From Candidatus Leptovillus gracilis (GTDB taxonomy: Bacteria; Chloroflexota; Anaerolineae; Promineifilales; Promineifilaceae): a DNA stretch of 64,000 nucleotides. The notes beneath the pieces are model-generated. The model ran no database searches, was not told where the DNA came from, and was given only the letters and a program-made list of their open reading frames with translations. The stretch covers positions 62,001-126,000 of the forward strand of contig JADJXA010000005.1 of the NCBI GenBank assembly GCA_016716065.1. The letters run 5' to 3'. Made by a program: the position numbers and the translations under genes. Shown in pieces: positions 26,049 to 34,920 of the stretch (positions within the stretch are counted from its first letter, which is position 1; the number at the start of each line of letters is the position of its first letter).

Positions 26049-26810
26049 TTGCCCGCCCACCAGGTTATCCTTCATCATGACGGACCCGCTCTCTGGCCCC
26101 AACACAAACCCCTCGCCGAAGTCCTGGAACTGCGCGCCACGACGCCAGAGCTTACCTGGTCGGGCACGTACCAGGGCGTGCCCACCCCACCCGGCGGCTA
26201 CACCTTCAAGCGCCAATGGTGGACCAGGGAGCGCCGCTACGACATCCACAGCCAGGCTGTCAAAAACCTCACCTACGCCCGTTACATCTCCTGGGACACC
26301 GGCCTCAAAGATAAGGAAGAAACGGACACCGATTACACCGGCTACACCGTCGCTGAACTCTGGCCCGACTATCGCCTGGGCATTCGCCACGTGCGCCAGG
26401 AACGGCTGGAATTCCCCTACCTGCCCGACGTCATCGAGCAAACGGCCGTGCAGTGGAACTATGACGAGAAACTGCACGGCATCCTCATCGAGGACAAGTC
26501 CAGTGGGACCAGCGCCCTGCAAACGCTGGCCGCCTCCGGCCCGGCCTGGCTGCGGCCGATGCTCATCCCCTTCAACCCCACCACCGACAAGATTACCAGA
26601 GCGAGCCAGGCGGCCGTCTGGTGCAGGAATGGCTGCGTGCTGCTGCCCTACCCGGCCGCCGACCTGTACTGGCTCATGGACTTTGAAGAGGAACTGTTCA
26701 ACTTCCCCCAGGCGGCCCACGACGACCGCGTGGACTCGTTTACGCAGTTGATTTTGTACCTGGAACATATCCTGGCCGCCGGGCGGAAGGCGCGGGGCGA
26801 GGTGGAATAA
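26049..26810 (+). CDS. Terminase large subunit, C-terminal nuclease half (split gene)
   Basis: 253 residues starting at TTG 26049 behind GAGGAG. It opens HQVILHHDGPALWPQHKPLA, exactly the linker region missing from the ATPase half, then the RNase H-like nuclease: ISWDTG with Asp ~83, ILIEDKSSG (~148) and HDDRVDSF (Asp 225/226) as the three metal-binding positions. It cuts the DNA concatemer during packaging. Because it has its own ribosome site and start, a two-chain terminase is plausible. The 3.8-kb insert between halves contains unrelated genes and a dead insertion sequence. Confidence 0.85.
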   Translation: MPAHQVILHHDGPALWPQHKPLAEVLELRATTPELTWSGTYQGVPTPPGGYTFKRQWWTRERRYDIHSQAVKNLTYARYISWDTGLKDKEETDTDYTGYTVAELWPDYRLGIRHVRQERLEFPYLPDVIEQTAVQWNYDEKLHGILIEDKSSGTSALQTLAASGPAWLRPMLIPFNPTTDKITRASQAAVWCRNGCVLLPYPAADLYWLMDFEEELFNFPQAAHDDRVDSFTQLILYLEHILAAGRKARGEVE

Positions 26811-26822
26811 GGAAGAAGAGAT

Positions 26823-28442
26823 ATGAAGATTCTAACCAGTCTATTTGGCGGCGGAACGGCCCGAAACCTGACCCTGTCCATCACCAAAGAGGGCGCGAAG
26901 AACGAACTGCCTTACCGCGAGGTGGCGAAGCTGCTCTGGAACTACTACCTCAACAACGGCCTCTATGACGAACTGCGCCTGGCCGGGTATTTCCTGGATG
27001 AACCCAACCTGAAGGCCATCCGCAACCCGGCCGGCCGCGTGGTCAAATTCTACGCCGACGTCATCTGGCCCGGCCGTCTGCCCGACGCCCTGCCCCTCGA
27101 CTTGGAGGCGACGGCCAACAAGCAACTGCGCGAGCCGTTGGAGGAACTGTGGAAGTGGTCCAACTGGCAGGCCAGGAAGCAGGTGTTGGTGCGCTGGGCG
27201 TCTACGCTGGGCGAAACCTACATCAAGGTGGCGCAGCCCGAAGGCAAGAAGCGCGTCTACATGCAACTCAACCGGCCGGAGGTGGTCACCGACCGCGAGG
27301 ATGACGAGCAGGGCAACATCATCTACCTGCGCGTGGATGTGCCCCGCAGCCGGCGCGACGGCGATGAGGTGAAGTTCTTTCTGCACACCGAGGTGTGGGA
27401 CAAAGCCGACGGCCGTTGCCGCATCTGGGAGCATGACAAGACGGCCGAAACGCCCATCGAGCAGCTGGGCACGCCAACCAAGAGCTACGACCTGAAGGCC
27501 ACCTGGGGCATTGACTTCATCCCCTGGGTGCGGGCGGTGCATCTGGACATCGGTGAGGACCGGGGCGTTGGTGCGTACCTGCTTCAACTCGACAAGATTG
27601 ACGAGGCCAGCCGCCTGGCAACGCGCCTCCACACGATGCTCTTCCGCCACAACGACGTGACCTGGGCGCTGGAGAGCAACATGATGGACGCGGCCACCGG
27701 ACGGCCGTTGCCCCCGCCGCGCATCGCCACCAACGTGGACGCCGAAGGCAACGAGGTGATGGACCTGGCCGGGGAGAAGTTCATCCGCCTGCCAGGTATG
27801 GCAAAGCTGACCAGCCTGGTCCCTAACCTCAATTATGACGCGGCGCTGGCGGCGCTCAACGCGCACCTGGGCGAACTGAAAAATGACCTACCGGAGCTGC
27901 GCTACTACGACCTGCCCGACCTGGGCGAAATGTCTGGCCGGGCCATCCGCCTGCTGATGGGACCGGCCATCACCTCCGCCCAGGAGGTACGCGGCAACCT
28001 GGAGGATGCCCTGGTGCGCGCCCAGAAGATGGCCCTGACCATCGGCCAGAACACCGGCATTTGGAGCGGCCTGGGCAGCTACGACGACGGCGACCTGGAA
28101 CACGGCTTCCAGGAGCGGGCCATCATCCCGGCCGACCGCTACGAGGATGCCGAAATCATCAAGGCCGAAAAGGAAGCGGGCATACCGCTGTTCACCAGCC
28201 TGCGTAAGAGCGGCGCGACAGAGAAGGAAATGGCCCAGGTGGAGAAGGACTATGCCCGCGAACAGGCGATGACTCAGGCGGGCATGGCCGCCGCGCTGCT
28301 GGAAGCGCAGAGCCAGTTCAACGCCGGCCAGCCGGGGCAGAATGGCGCGGCCGTGCCGCCTGCCAATGGAGAAGCGGCCGATGAAATCCCCCAAGCCGAC
28401 AGTAAAACGAAAGCCCAGCCCAAAGCCAGCGCCAAAGCCTGA
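26823..28442 (+). CDS. Phage portal protein
   Basis: 539 residues, 12 bases after the terminase and before the MuF-type gene: the standard portal position. Contains a clip/stem-like mixed region (YIKVAQPEGKKRVYMQLNRP), and LLMGPAITSAQEVRGNLEDA, followed by a Gln/Ala/Lys-rich C-terminal tail. The portal forms the dodecameric ring through which DNA enters and leaves the head. Assigned from length, context and general resemblance; no single diagnostic motif. Confidence 0.8.
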   Translation: MKILTSLFGGGTARNLTLSITKEGAKNELPYREVAKLLWNYYLNNGLYDELRLAGYFLDEPNLKAIRNPAGRVVKFYADVIWPGRLPDALPLDLEATANKQLREPLEELWKWSNWQARKQVLVRWASTLGETYIKVAQPEGKKRVYMQLNRPEVVTDREDDEQGNIIYLRVDVPRSRRDGDEVKFFLHTEVWDKADGRCRIWEHDKTAETPIEQLGTPTKSYDLKATWGIDFIPWVRAVHLDIGEDRGVGAYLLQLDKIDEASRLATRLHTMLFRHNDVTWALESNMMDAATGRPLPPPRIATNVDAEGNEVMDLAGEKFIRLPGMAKLTSLVPNLNYDAALAALNAHLGELKNDLPELRYYDLPDLGEMSGRAIRLLMGPAITSAQEVRGNLEDALVRAQKMALTIGQNTGIWSGLGSYDDGDLEHGFQERAIIPADRYEDAEIIKAEKEAGIPLFTSLRKSGATEKEMAQVEKDYAREQAMTQAGMAAALLEAQSQFNAGQPGQNGAAVPPANGEAADEIPQADSKTKAQPKASAKA

Positions 28443-28520
28443 CGCTGCCGTATTGTGGCACGGCCGTGGAGGACGGCCGTTGCCCGGCCTGTTTCGAGAC
28501 GCAGGCGGCAGATAAATAGA

Positions 28521-28545
28521 TACCGATAAGGCTTACAAATCGGTA
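28521..28545 (+). repeat. Inverted repeat between portal and MuF gene
   Basis: TACCGAT and ATCGGTA around a 10-base interval (about 28521-28545) in the 120-base gap after the portal gene; possibly an mRNA-processing or weak attenuator hairpin. No T tract. Confidence 0.35.
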
Positions 28546-28562
28546 TTTAAACAGACCTGTTC

Positions 28563-31500
28563 ATGGACAACGTCATCTCCCTCGCCGAGGGCTTTCGCGC
28601 CCAACTGATCCACGCCGACGCCCAGGCGATTATGGCGATGAGCCGCGCCTGGACAGGGGTGGAGGCTGCCCTGCAAACGGCCGTCGGCGACCTGGCCCAA
28701 CAAATCGCCGACCTCAAAGCGAAGGGCGAGGAAGTCCCCCAGTGGAAGCTGTGGCAGATGAGCCAGTACCAGTCGCTCCTGGCCCAGATTGCCGGTGAGA
28801 TGAACAAATACAGCCAGGGAGCCATCGCCGACATCCAGGATCAGCAAATCAAGGCGCAGCAGATGGGCGCAAAACATGCCAAAGAACTGCTGACGGCGGC
28901 GCTGGCCGGGCAGCGTTCGTTGGGCACGGCCTTCGACAAACTGCCTACTGGCGCGGTGGAGAATATCACCGCTCTGGCGCAGGCCGGGCAGCCGCTCAAC
29001 AAGCTGCTGGAGAATGCCTACCCAACGGCCGTCGCTGGCCTGACGAAAGAACTGCTCTATGGCACGGCCGTTGGTCGCAATCCCCGCGAAACGGCGCGCA
29101 TCGCCGTGCGCAAAGGTCTGGCCGGTGGGCTGAACCACATCCTGCTGGTGGCCCGCGACCAGCAGATTCGCAATTACCGCGAGATGGTGCGGCAGAAGTA
29201 CAAGGATAGCAGCGTGGTCTACGGCTACATGCGCCTGGCGGCGCGCAATACGCGCACCTGCATGGCCTGCATCGCCCTGGACGGCACGATTTACGAGACC
29301 GGCCAGGTCATGGCGCTTCATCCCCAGGACCGGTGCAGCATGGTTCCGTTGGTGGAGGGCTTTCCTCTGCCCAACATCAAGCCAGCCAGCGAATGGTTCA
29401 AAAGCCTCGATGAGGATGAGCAGCGGCGCATGATGGGCGACGGCCGTTATGAAGCCTGGCGCGATGGGCTGTTCGAGTTTCGCCAACTGGCGAGCGTGAG
29501 CAACCATCCGGTTTGGGGGCCGTCGTCGCACGTGACCTCACTCACCGACTTGCTGGGTGGCAAAGGGGGATTGGGCGGCGCGCCCATTGACCCGGCAGCG
29601 CTGCTAAAAAGCCACCAGGCAGCTAAACCGGCCAAGTCCAGGAAACCGCAGACGTTGGAGATTGACAAGGGCGACAAGCCGATGTTGGAGCAGCTCATCG
29701 AAGACCTGGCCCAATCGCCCATTGACGCGGGAACCTACAAGGCTATTGAGGGCGTCCTGAGCAAGGTGCTGGCCGGGCAGCAGGGATTGGCCTACACCGA
29801 TGCCAACGGCCGTTTGGAAGGCGCGCTCGCCTACCAGGTGGGCGTGGGCAACCTCAACTACTTGCACGTCACGGCCGCCGGCTTTGCCAACGTGGACGCC
29901 AACAAGAAGGCCATTCTGGACGCGGCGGCCATCGCCCAACAGAAGGGGCAAGGGCTGGAACTGTACGTACCCAACAGCCACCTGGCGCTCTACCAGGGTT
30001 GGGGCTTCACCGTCCACCAGCCGCTCAAAGGCGGTGCGCGGGTGCGCCTGTCGGCCGACGACGTGAGCGGCTTCATCAAAGACCCGGACGGCTACGGCCA
30101 GGTTAAGGCAGCGAAGCTGGCAGCGGCTGCCAAAGACGCGCTGGCCGACCCTAACAAAGCGTTCACCTTCCGCAGCGGCCAGGAGATTGCCGGCCTGCCA
30201 TTTAAGCCAGTCCACATGACTGACGCCGACTTCCTCAACCAAACCAAAGCGCTGCCCCACGACCCGCCGTTGCAAATTGACGACCCGGACAAACACGCAG
30301 CAGCCGGCCTATTGCTCTTCACCCCAGACGGGAAGTTGGTGATCGTGGACCCGGCCGGACAGTACGGCGGGTACAAGACGACGTTCCCCAAGGGCACACA
30401 GGAAGAGGGGATGAGTTTGCAGGCAACGGCCGTGAAGGAGGTGTGGGAAGAAACCGGCTTCAAGGCGCGTATCCTGGGCCACCTGGGTGACTATGAAAAG
30501 TCTACCAGCGTCACGCGATTCTACATCGGTGTTGTTGAGGATGGCGCGCCCTGGGCCGCCCACTACGAAAGCGAGGCCGTGCGCATTGTGCCGTTGGACC
30601 AGGTGGATGCGCTGCTCAACGTCGGTGCGGATAAGGGCATCTTCCAGGATTTGCTGAAGCTGAAGGACCAGGCGCTGGAGGGGAAGCCATTCACTCCGGA
30701 AGCATTAGAAGCCGGTCTGGACAAGTATGCGTCCGCCGCTGGCAAGCTGCCACCGCCGCCCGGCGATGCGCTGCCGGCCGACATGACCAAGAAGGCGCTG
30801 GTAGACCACCTGGCGAAGATGCGCGGCATTGCCAAATGGAAACTAACGGTCGCCAGCAAAGAGCAGGTCGCGGCCCTGTTCGACTTACCTGAAGCGGAGG
30901 CATTGGCGGCCATTGATGCGTATGGGGCGGCCCACACCGCCAAATACAGCCAGAAGGGGGCGAGCGTGGCCGTCGAGCCACCGGCCGTTACCAAACTCCC
31001 CCCACCGCCCGAAGACCCCGCGACCCTGAGTAAAAAAGCGCTGGTCGAGCATCTGGCGCAAATCCGGGGCATCGCCAAATGGAAGCTGACGGTCGCCACC
31101 AAAGACCAAGTCGCGGCCCTATTCGACATGCCGGAGGCCGAGGCGATGGCCGCCATAGATGCGTTTGGCGCGGCACACGCGGCGAAATACGCCAAGACGG
31201 GGGCAAGCACGCCGAAGGAGCCACCCGCGACCCCGGCCGTTCCGCCTGGCGTGGCGGCCTTCCAGAAGTATCAGGCGGATGCCTCCAGCCTCACGGCCGC
31301 AGAAGCGCAGCGGGCGCTGGAGTATGCGCAGGCGGAGGGCTACTCGAAGGTTGTGATTGGACAGCTGAAGGAACAATACCAGAAGCAGATCGGCGACCCG
31401 CTTATCACTGGCCTCAAGGTGGTGACAAAATCGTACCTGGTGGAGCAGTTGGAGCAGATGACCGGGTTGTCGGCCGCGCTGCTCAACCAGCTAAAGAAGG

Positions 31501-34184
31501 GTGAACTCGCGGCGCTCGCTGGTCAGCCGATGAGCGCCGCATACGCGGCCGTTGGCAAGCCTTACACGCCCACCGCGCCGGTGGCCGACTTGGTCACGCC
31601 GGTCAAGGCGGGCGAAGCGGCTGCCGCATCCACCGTCACGCCCCTGCCACCCAAAGGCGCGGCCGATACCGTGACGATGCATGTGGCGAAGCATCTGGCC
31701 TCTCTGTCGGGGGGGAAATACCAGCCGATAGACATCCTCAAGGCCATCAACAAGACCGGCTACACGCCCGAATCGGTCGCCGCACGGCTGCTCGGCGAAC
31801 CCCTCAGCGCGATAGACGACCTTGTAAAGGGTAAGGCCGAGCCGCCACAGCCGGAGCCATTGAGCCTCCAGACTATGAGCGAGGGTGCTGCCCTGGACTT
31901 CTTCGCAGACCTAAATAAGGCGTTCCAGCCTGGCTCTCCCGCCAGCAAGGGCACGACAAAGGCGCAGCAAAATATAGCGACCTCGTCGCACAGCGGCTTC
32001 GCCTACCAGGGCGCAAACGGCTGGGCCACCGGGGTGATCACCTTCCACGACATGGAAGGCAAGATCAAGATCAGCGGCGCGGCCTTCACCAGCCTGGATG
32101 TGAATAAGGAGGCCGTCGCCGACGTCGCCAACTTCGCTTTGGGACAGGGCAAGGCGGTGAAAACCTACGTGCCAACGGCGCTGGTGGGGGAGTACAAGAA
32201 GTGGGGCTTCGCCTACGCGGGTGATGCCGGAGCCAACGGCCAGTATATGGAGATCGCACCAGGCAGCATCCCGGCGCTGGTAACGGCCGTTGGGAAGAAG
32301 CCAAAGCCTGCACCGAAGCCGGCAGAGAAACAGGCGCAGGCCGAAGCAACGGCCGTCGCCACCACGTTGGGTTTCCCGGCCGGCGTGGGCAAACATACGG
32401 CGCTGAAGCTGCAAAAGCCTGCCCTGGTGGGCCACCTGGCACAGGCGGCGGGCATCTCTGAAAGCAAGCTGACCAAGTACACCAAAGAGATGCTGGTTCA
32501 GTTTATGGAGATGCCCAAGGATCAGGCTACCGCGCTGCTGCTGAAGGGCGCTGCTCCCCCGCCACCAGCACCGCCGCCCACCCCGCCCAAAGCTGTGCCC
32601 ATGGTCGAGAAACGGCCGTTGCCCACCAACCTGCCACCGTTCCAAATGCCTGATCCGCCTGGCTTCCCGGCCGGCGTGGGCAGCCTGAAAACGGTTAGCA
32701 GCCTGGGAGGCTCCACTGGCGCGAAGCTGGTGGAAGACCCGGCCACCGGCAAACGCTACGTGATGAAGAAGGGCAACTCAGCCGGCCACCTGCGCGAGGA
32801 AGCCTATGCAGACATGGCGTACCAGGCGCTTGGCCTGAACGTGCCCACGTTCAAGGTCTACGACACGCCTGACGGCCCGGTGAAGCTGGCCGAGTTCAAG
32901 AGCGGCATGAAGCCGCTGGGCGAGGCAATGAACGATGCAACCCCGGCCGAGCGTAAGGCGATTGTGGCCGAGGTGCGTAAGGGCTTCGCGGCCGACGCCC
33001 TGATGGGTAATTGGGACGTGTTAGGAGCCAGCAAAGACAACATCCTGGTCGGCGATGACGGCAAGGTGTGGCGCGTTGACAACGGCGGCGGCTTCCGTTA
33101 CCGGGCGCAGGGCAAGAAGAAGGAGAAAGAGTTCATCTCCGACTACCCGGTGGAACTGTGGACCATGCGCGACAAGAGCGTTGGCCCGGAGAATGCCCAA
33201 CTCTTCGGCGACCTGGACATCTACGAAATCATGGACCAGGCGCGCGGCGTGGTGGACAAAGGCGAGGCGCTGCTGGCGGCCGTGCCCGATGAGCTGCGTC
33301 CGTTGGTTCACGGCCGTTTGGAAGTCATGCGCGACCTGGTGGGAACCAGTGACACGTTCAAAGGCGACCAGTGGCAGGCGGGCTACACGGACGGCTTCCT
33401 GGAGCAGTCTACCCACATCCGCCGCCAGGGGCTAATTGACGCGCTGCCACAGCAGATGAAGCAGGGGAAGGCCGGCAGCACGACGGTGTATGATGAACAC
33501 GGCCGTGAGTTCGACGTCATGCGCGGCAAGGGTAGCCACGTCGAGGCGTGGGCGGTCTATTGCAAGGCAAATGGCGGCGACCCTGCGATAATTAGCCACT
33601 GGATGGGTAAACAGGCTGGCTCATCCTGGAGCAGCGCAAGTCAGGCGCTAAAGTACAAAATCGCGCTGGAACGGGGTGGTGATTTTAACGATTATTTTTG
33701 GCTGGAAGGTCTGGCTCATGCTGAAAATGAATACAAGGCAGCCATAAAAACAGTCGGCGAGGAAAACTACAAAAAAACCTGGGCCATGTGGCATGCCTGG
33801 GTATACGAGTCGCTGCGGCACATGGAGTTTGCCCGTAAGCAGGGTGGCGTGGTGGAATTAGTGCGCACTGAGGGCGAAAAGACCATGAAGCAGTATGGTG
33901 TAAAGATGGGCACGCAAGATGCCTTGATGCTGCGCGGCGCGGCCGAATCCGGCAGCATCTACCGGGCCAAACGTATCGTCGCCGGCGGCGAGGTGACCCG
34001 GCAGCGCGTCCCCCTACACCGCATCTTGGGCTACTATTGGAGTGATAGACCGGGAGCAAAAAATGGGTATGGTGGATTTCTGGGAAATGAGGAGAATGAA
34101 TTTGTATTTATTCCGGAGGGCATTCCTTTCGATTACGTGGACTCTATACATGGAAGTAAAGGCGTGGAGGCTTATTGGCAATGA
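28563..34184 (+). CDS. 1873-residue polyvalent MuF-type minor head protein
   Basis: Residues 1-290 are a phage Mu F/SPP1 gp7-like head morphogenesis domain with the RTCMAC...HPQDRCSM cysteine/His motif (~231-260). Then a GNAT-like domain (~410-490); a Nudix domain (~570-700) with KEVWEETGF but Met instead of the first Glu of the box; two close copies of the KKALV-KWKLTV helical domain (~740-800, 820-880) and degenerate ones (~955, ~1280); a second GNAT-like domain (~1140-1235); a HipA-like kinase region (~1375-1525, DALMGNWDVLG...DN and WRVDNGGG); and a C-terminal ~130 residues ending GGFLGNEENEFVFIPEG, like an ADP-ribosyltransferase ExE end. Minor head proteins of this kind are packaged and injected, so these are probably host-acting enzymes. 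The last two assignments are the least certain. Confidence 0.8.
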   Translation: MDNVISLAEGFRAQLIHADAQAIMAMSRAWTGVEAALQTAVGDLAQQIADLKAKGEEVPQWKLWQMSQYQSLLAQIAGEMNKYSQGAIADIQDQQIKAQQMGAKHAKELLTAALAGQRSLGTAFDKLPTGAVENITALAQAGQPLNKLLENAYPTAVAGLTKELLYGTAVGRNPRETARIAVRKGLAGGLNHILLVARDQQIRNYREMVRQKYKDSSVVYGYMRLAARNTRTCMACIALDGTIYETGQVMALHPQDRCSMVPLVEGFPLPNIKPASEWFKSLDEDEQRRMMGDGRYEAWRDGLFEFRQLASVSNHPVWGPSSHVTSLTDLLGGKGGLGGAPIDPAALLKSHQAAKPAKSRKPQTLEIDKGDKPMLEQLIEDLAQSPIDAGTYKAIEGVLSKVLAGQQGLAYTDANGRLEGALAYQVGVGNLNYLHVTAAGFANVDANKKAILDAAAIAQQKGQGLELYVPNSHLALYQGWGFTVHQPLKGGARVRLSADDVSGFIKDPDGYGQVKAAKLAAAAKDALADPNKAFTFRSGQEIAGLPFKPVHMTDADFLNQTKALPHDPPLQIDDPDKHAAAGLLLFTPDGKLVIVDPAGQYGGYKTTFPKGTQEEGMSLQATAVKEVWEETGFKARILGHLGDYEKSTSVTRFYIGVVEDGAPWAAHYESEAVRIVPLDQVDALLNVGADKGIFQDLLKLKDQALEGKPFTPEALEAGLDKYASAAGKLPPPPGDALPADMTKKALVDHLAKMRGIAKWKLTVASKEQVAALFDLPEAEALAAIDAYGAAHTAKYSQKGASVAVEPPAVTKLPPPPEDPATLSKKALVEHLAQIRGIAKWKLTVATKDQVAALFDMPEAEAMAAIDAFGAAHAAKYAKTGASTPKEPPATPAVPPGVAAFQKYQADASSLTAAEAQRALEYAQAEGYSKVVIGQLKEQYQKQIGDPLITGLKVVTKSYLVEQLEQMTGLSAALLNQLKKGELAALAGQPMSAAYAAVGKPYTPTAPVADLVTPVKAGEAAAASTVTPLPPKGAADTVTMHVAKHLASLSGGKYQPIDILKAINKTGYTPESVAARLLGEPLSAIDDLVKGKAEPPQPEPLSLQTMSEGAALDFFADLNKAFQPGSPASKGTTKAQQNIATSSHSGFAYQGANGWATGVITFHDMEGKIKISGAAFTSLDVNKEAVADVANFALGQGKAVKTYVPTALVGEYKKWGFAYAGDAGANGQYMEIAPGSIPALVTAVGKKPKPAPKPAEKQAQAEATAVATTLGFPAGVGKHTALKLQKPALVGHLAQAAGISESKLTKYTKEMLVQFMEMPKDQATALLLKGAAPPPPAPPPTPPKAVPMVEKRPLPTNLPPFQMPDPPGFPAGVGSLKTVSSLGGSTGAKLVEDPATGKRYVMKKGNSAGHLREEAYADMAYQALGLNVPTFKVYDTPDGPVKLAEFKSGMKPLGEAMNDATPAERKAIVAEVRKGFAADALMGNWDVLGASKDNILVGDDGKVWRVDNGGGFRYRAQGKKKEKEFISDYPVELWTMRDKSVGPENAQLFGDLDIYEIMDQARGVVDKGEALLAAVPDELRPLVHGRLEVMRDLVGTSDTFKGDQWQAGYTDGFLEQSTHIRRQGLIDALPQQMKQGKAGSTTVYDEHGREFDVMRGKGSHVEAWAVYCKANGGDPAIISHWMGKQAGSSWSSASQALKYKIALERGGDFNDYFWLEGLAHAENEYKAAIKTVGEENYKKTWAMWHAWVYESLRHMEFARKQGGVVELVRTEGEKTMKQYGVKMGTQDALMLRGAAESGSIYRAKRIVAGGEVTRQRVPLHRILGYYWSDRPGAKNGYGGFLGNEENEFVFIPEGIPFDYVDSIHGSKGVEAYWQ

Positions 34185-34516
34185 CAACAGAAATTGAAAC
34201 GTTGGAAAATGCACGCTTCGGCATAAATCAAGGCTACCCATACATGACGGTGGAAGTGAATGGCCGCCAGTGCAAGGTCTACCGCGAGAAGGCGCTACGG
34301 TTGGACGGCGAGATTGCCGCGCTTGGCCCCTATGACGACTTCCTGGACTTCTTCGTCATTATCCCGCCCAGCGAAGAGCATGGTATTCATCGGCATATGA
34401 AGCTGGAGGGTTATACCAGCGACCGGCGCTACGTGGCCCTGGTGTGGAAGTTTGTGGAGGCCGTCGATAATCCCGATGTTCCATTTGTCGAAGGACCGGT
34501 GGAGATTCCCAAATGA
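34181..34516 (+). CDS. Small protein coupled to the polyvalent gene; possible immunity protein
   Basis: 111 residues from ATG 34181 (ATGA overlap, GGAGG 10 bases before; a TTG at 34175 is in frame). Sequence GINQGYPYMTVEVNGRQCKV and YDDFLDFFVIIPPSEEHGIH; compact and acidic/aromatic. It immediately follows a gene whose C-terminus looks like a toxin domain, the place where immunity genes sit in polymorphic toxin loci. That role is inference from position only. Confidence 0.55.
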   Translation: MTTEIETLENARFGINQGYPYMTVEVNGRQCKVYREKALRLDGEIAALGPYDDFLDFFVIIPPSEEHGIHRHMKLEGYTSDRRYVALVWKFVEAVDNPDVPFVEGPVEIPK

Positions 34517-34764
34517 TGGATGTTGGCGCGCCAACACTACGGCCGAAGGAAACGGCCGTTGCCGACGTGCCCGCCGACGGCTGGGTGGCCGTGCGCCAGG
34601 CGGGGAAGTTGCTGTTTGAATACCATCCGGAGCGGGAGTTGGTGCGCGTGGTGAAAAGGCAACGGCCGTTTGTGGTGGATTTGACCACATATAGAGAATT
34701 AAAAAGGAGGTTTGATACGCATCACAAGATTAATTGCATAAAAGCAAAGGAAAACTTGAGTTGA
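34513..34764 (+). CDS. Unknown small protein
   Basis: 83 residues, overlapping the previous stop. The 16-bp palindrome (34521-34536) forms codons 3-8 and gives VGAPTL. Central FEYHPERELVRVVKRQRPFV and a basic tail. Last gene before an accessory operon; not recognised. Confidence 0.5.
   Translation: MMDVGAPTLRPKETAVADVPADGWVAVRQAGKLLFEYHPERELVRVVKRQRPFVVDLTTYRELKRRFDTHHKINCIKAKENLS
34521..34536. repeat. 16-bp palindrome copy 5 (in gene)
   Basis: Perfect copy at the 5' end of the gene at 34513-34764. Confidence 0.9.
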
Positions 34765-34790
34765 CGATATTCGCTCTAATGTGTTATGCT
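34761..34790 (+). promoter_or_regulatory. Promoter of the accessory operon
   Basis: TTGACG (34761-34766), 18 bases, TATGCT (34785-34790), at the end of the preceding gene. AT content rises sharply here. Confidence 0.45.
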
Positions 34791-34859
34791 GATATTAGTT
34801 CTTGCTAAAAATCAGTAAAAACTAGTCCATTATTCCCTGTTAAAAATCCAAGTAATTTG

Positions 34860-34891
34860 AAAGACTTTTGGAATGCGCCAAAAGTCTTTTT
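34860..34891 (+). terminator. Rho-independent terminator in the leader
   Basis: AAAGACTTTTGG (34860-34871) and CCAAAAGTCTTT (34878-34889), 6-base loop, then TT. It lies between the promoter at 34761 and the first accessory gene at 34921, so it either ends the head operon or attenuates the accessory operon. Confidence 0.7.
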
Positions 34892-34920
34892 AACTTTCTT
34901 CCTTTGAGAGAAACCTATAC

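Noticed and set aside
28381..28515. 44-codon frame MKSPKPTVKRKPSPKP overlapping the portal 3' end
   Set aside because: It is Lys/Pro low-complexity read from an out-of-frame Ala/Lys tail, with no convincing ribosome site.
28533..29531. 332-residue minus-strand open frame opposite the MuF gene, and similar long antisense frames (10259-11218, 11398-12762, 45464-46210, 46238-47206)
   Set aside because: They mirror strong + strand genes in GC-rich DNA, have Arg/Gly/Pro-rich or His-rich shadow composition and no ribosome sites.
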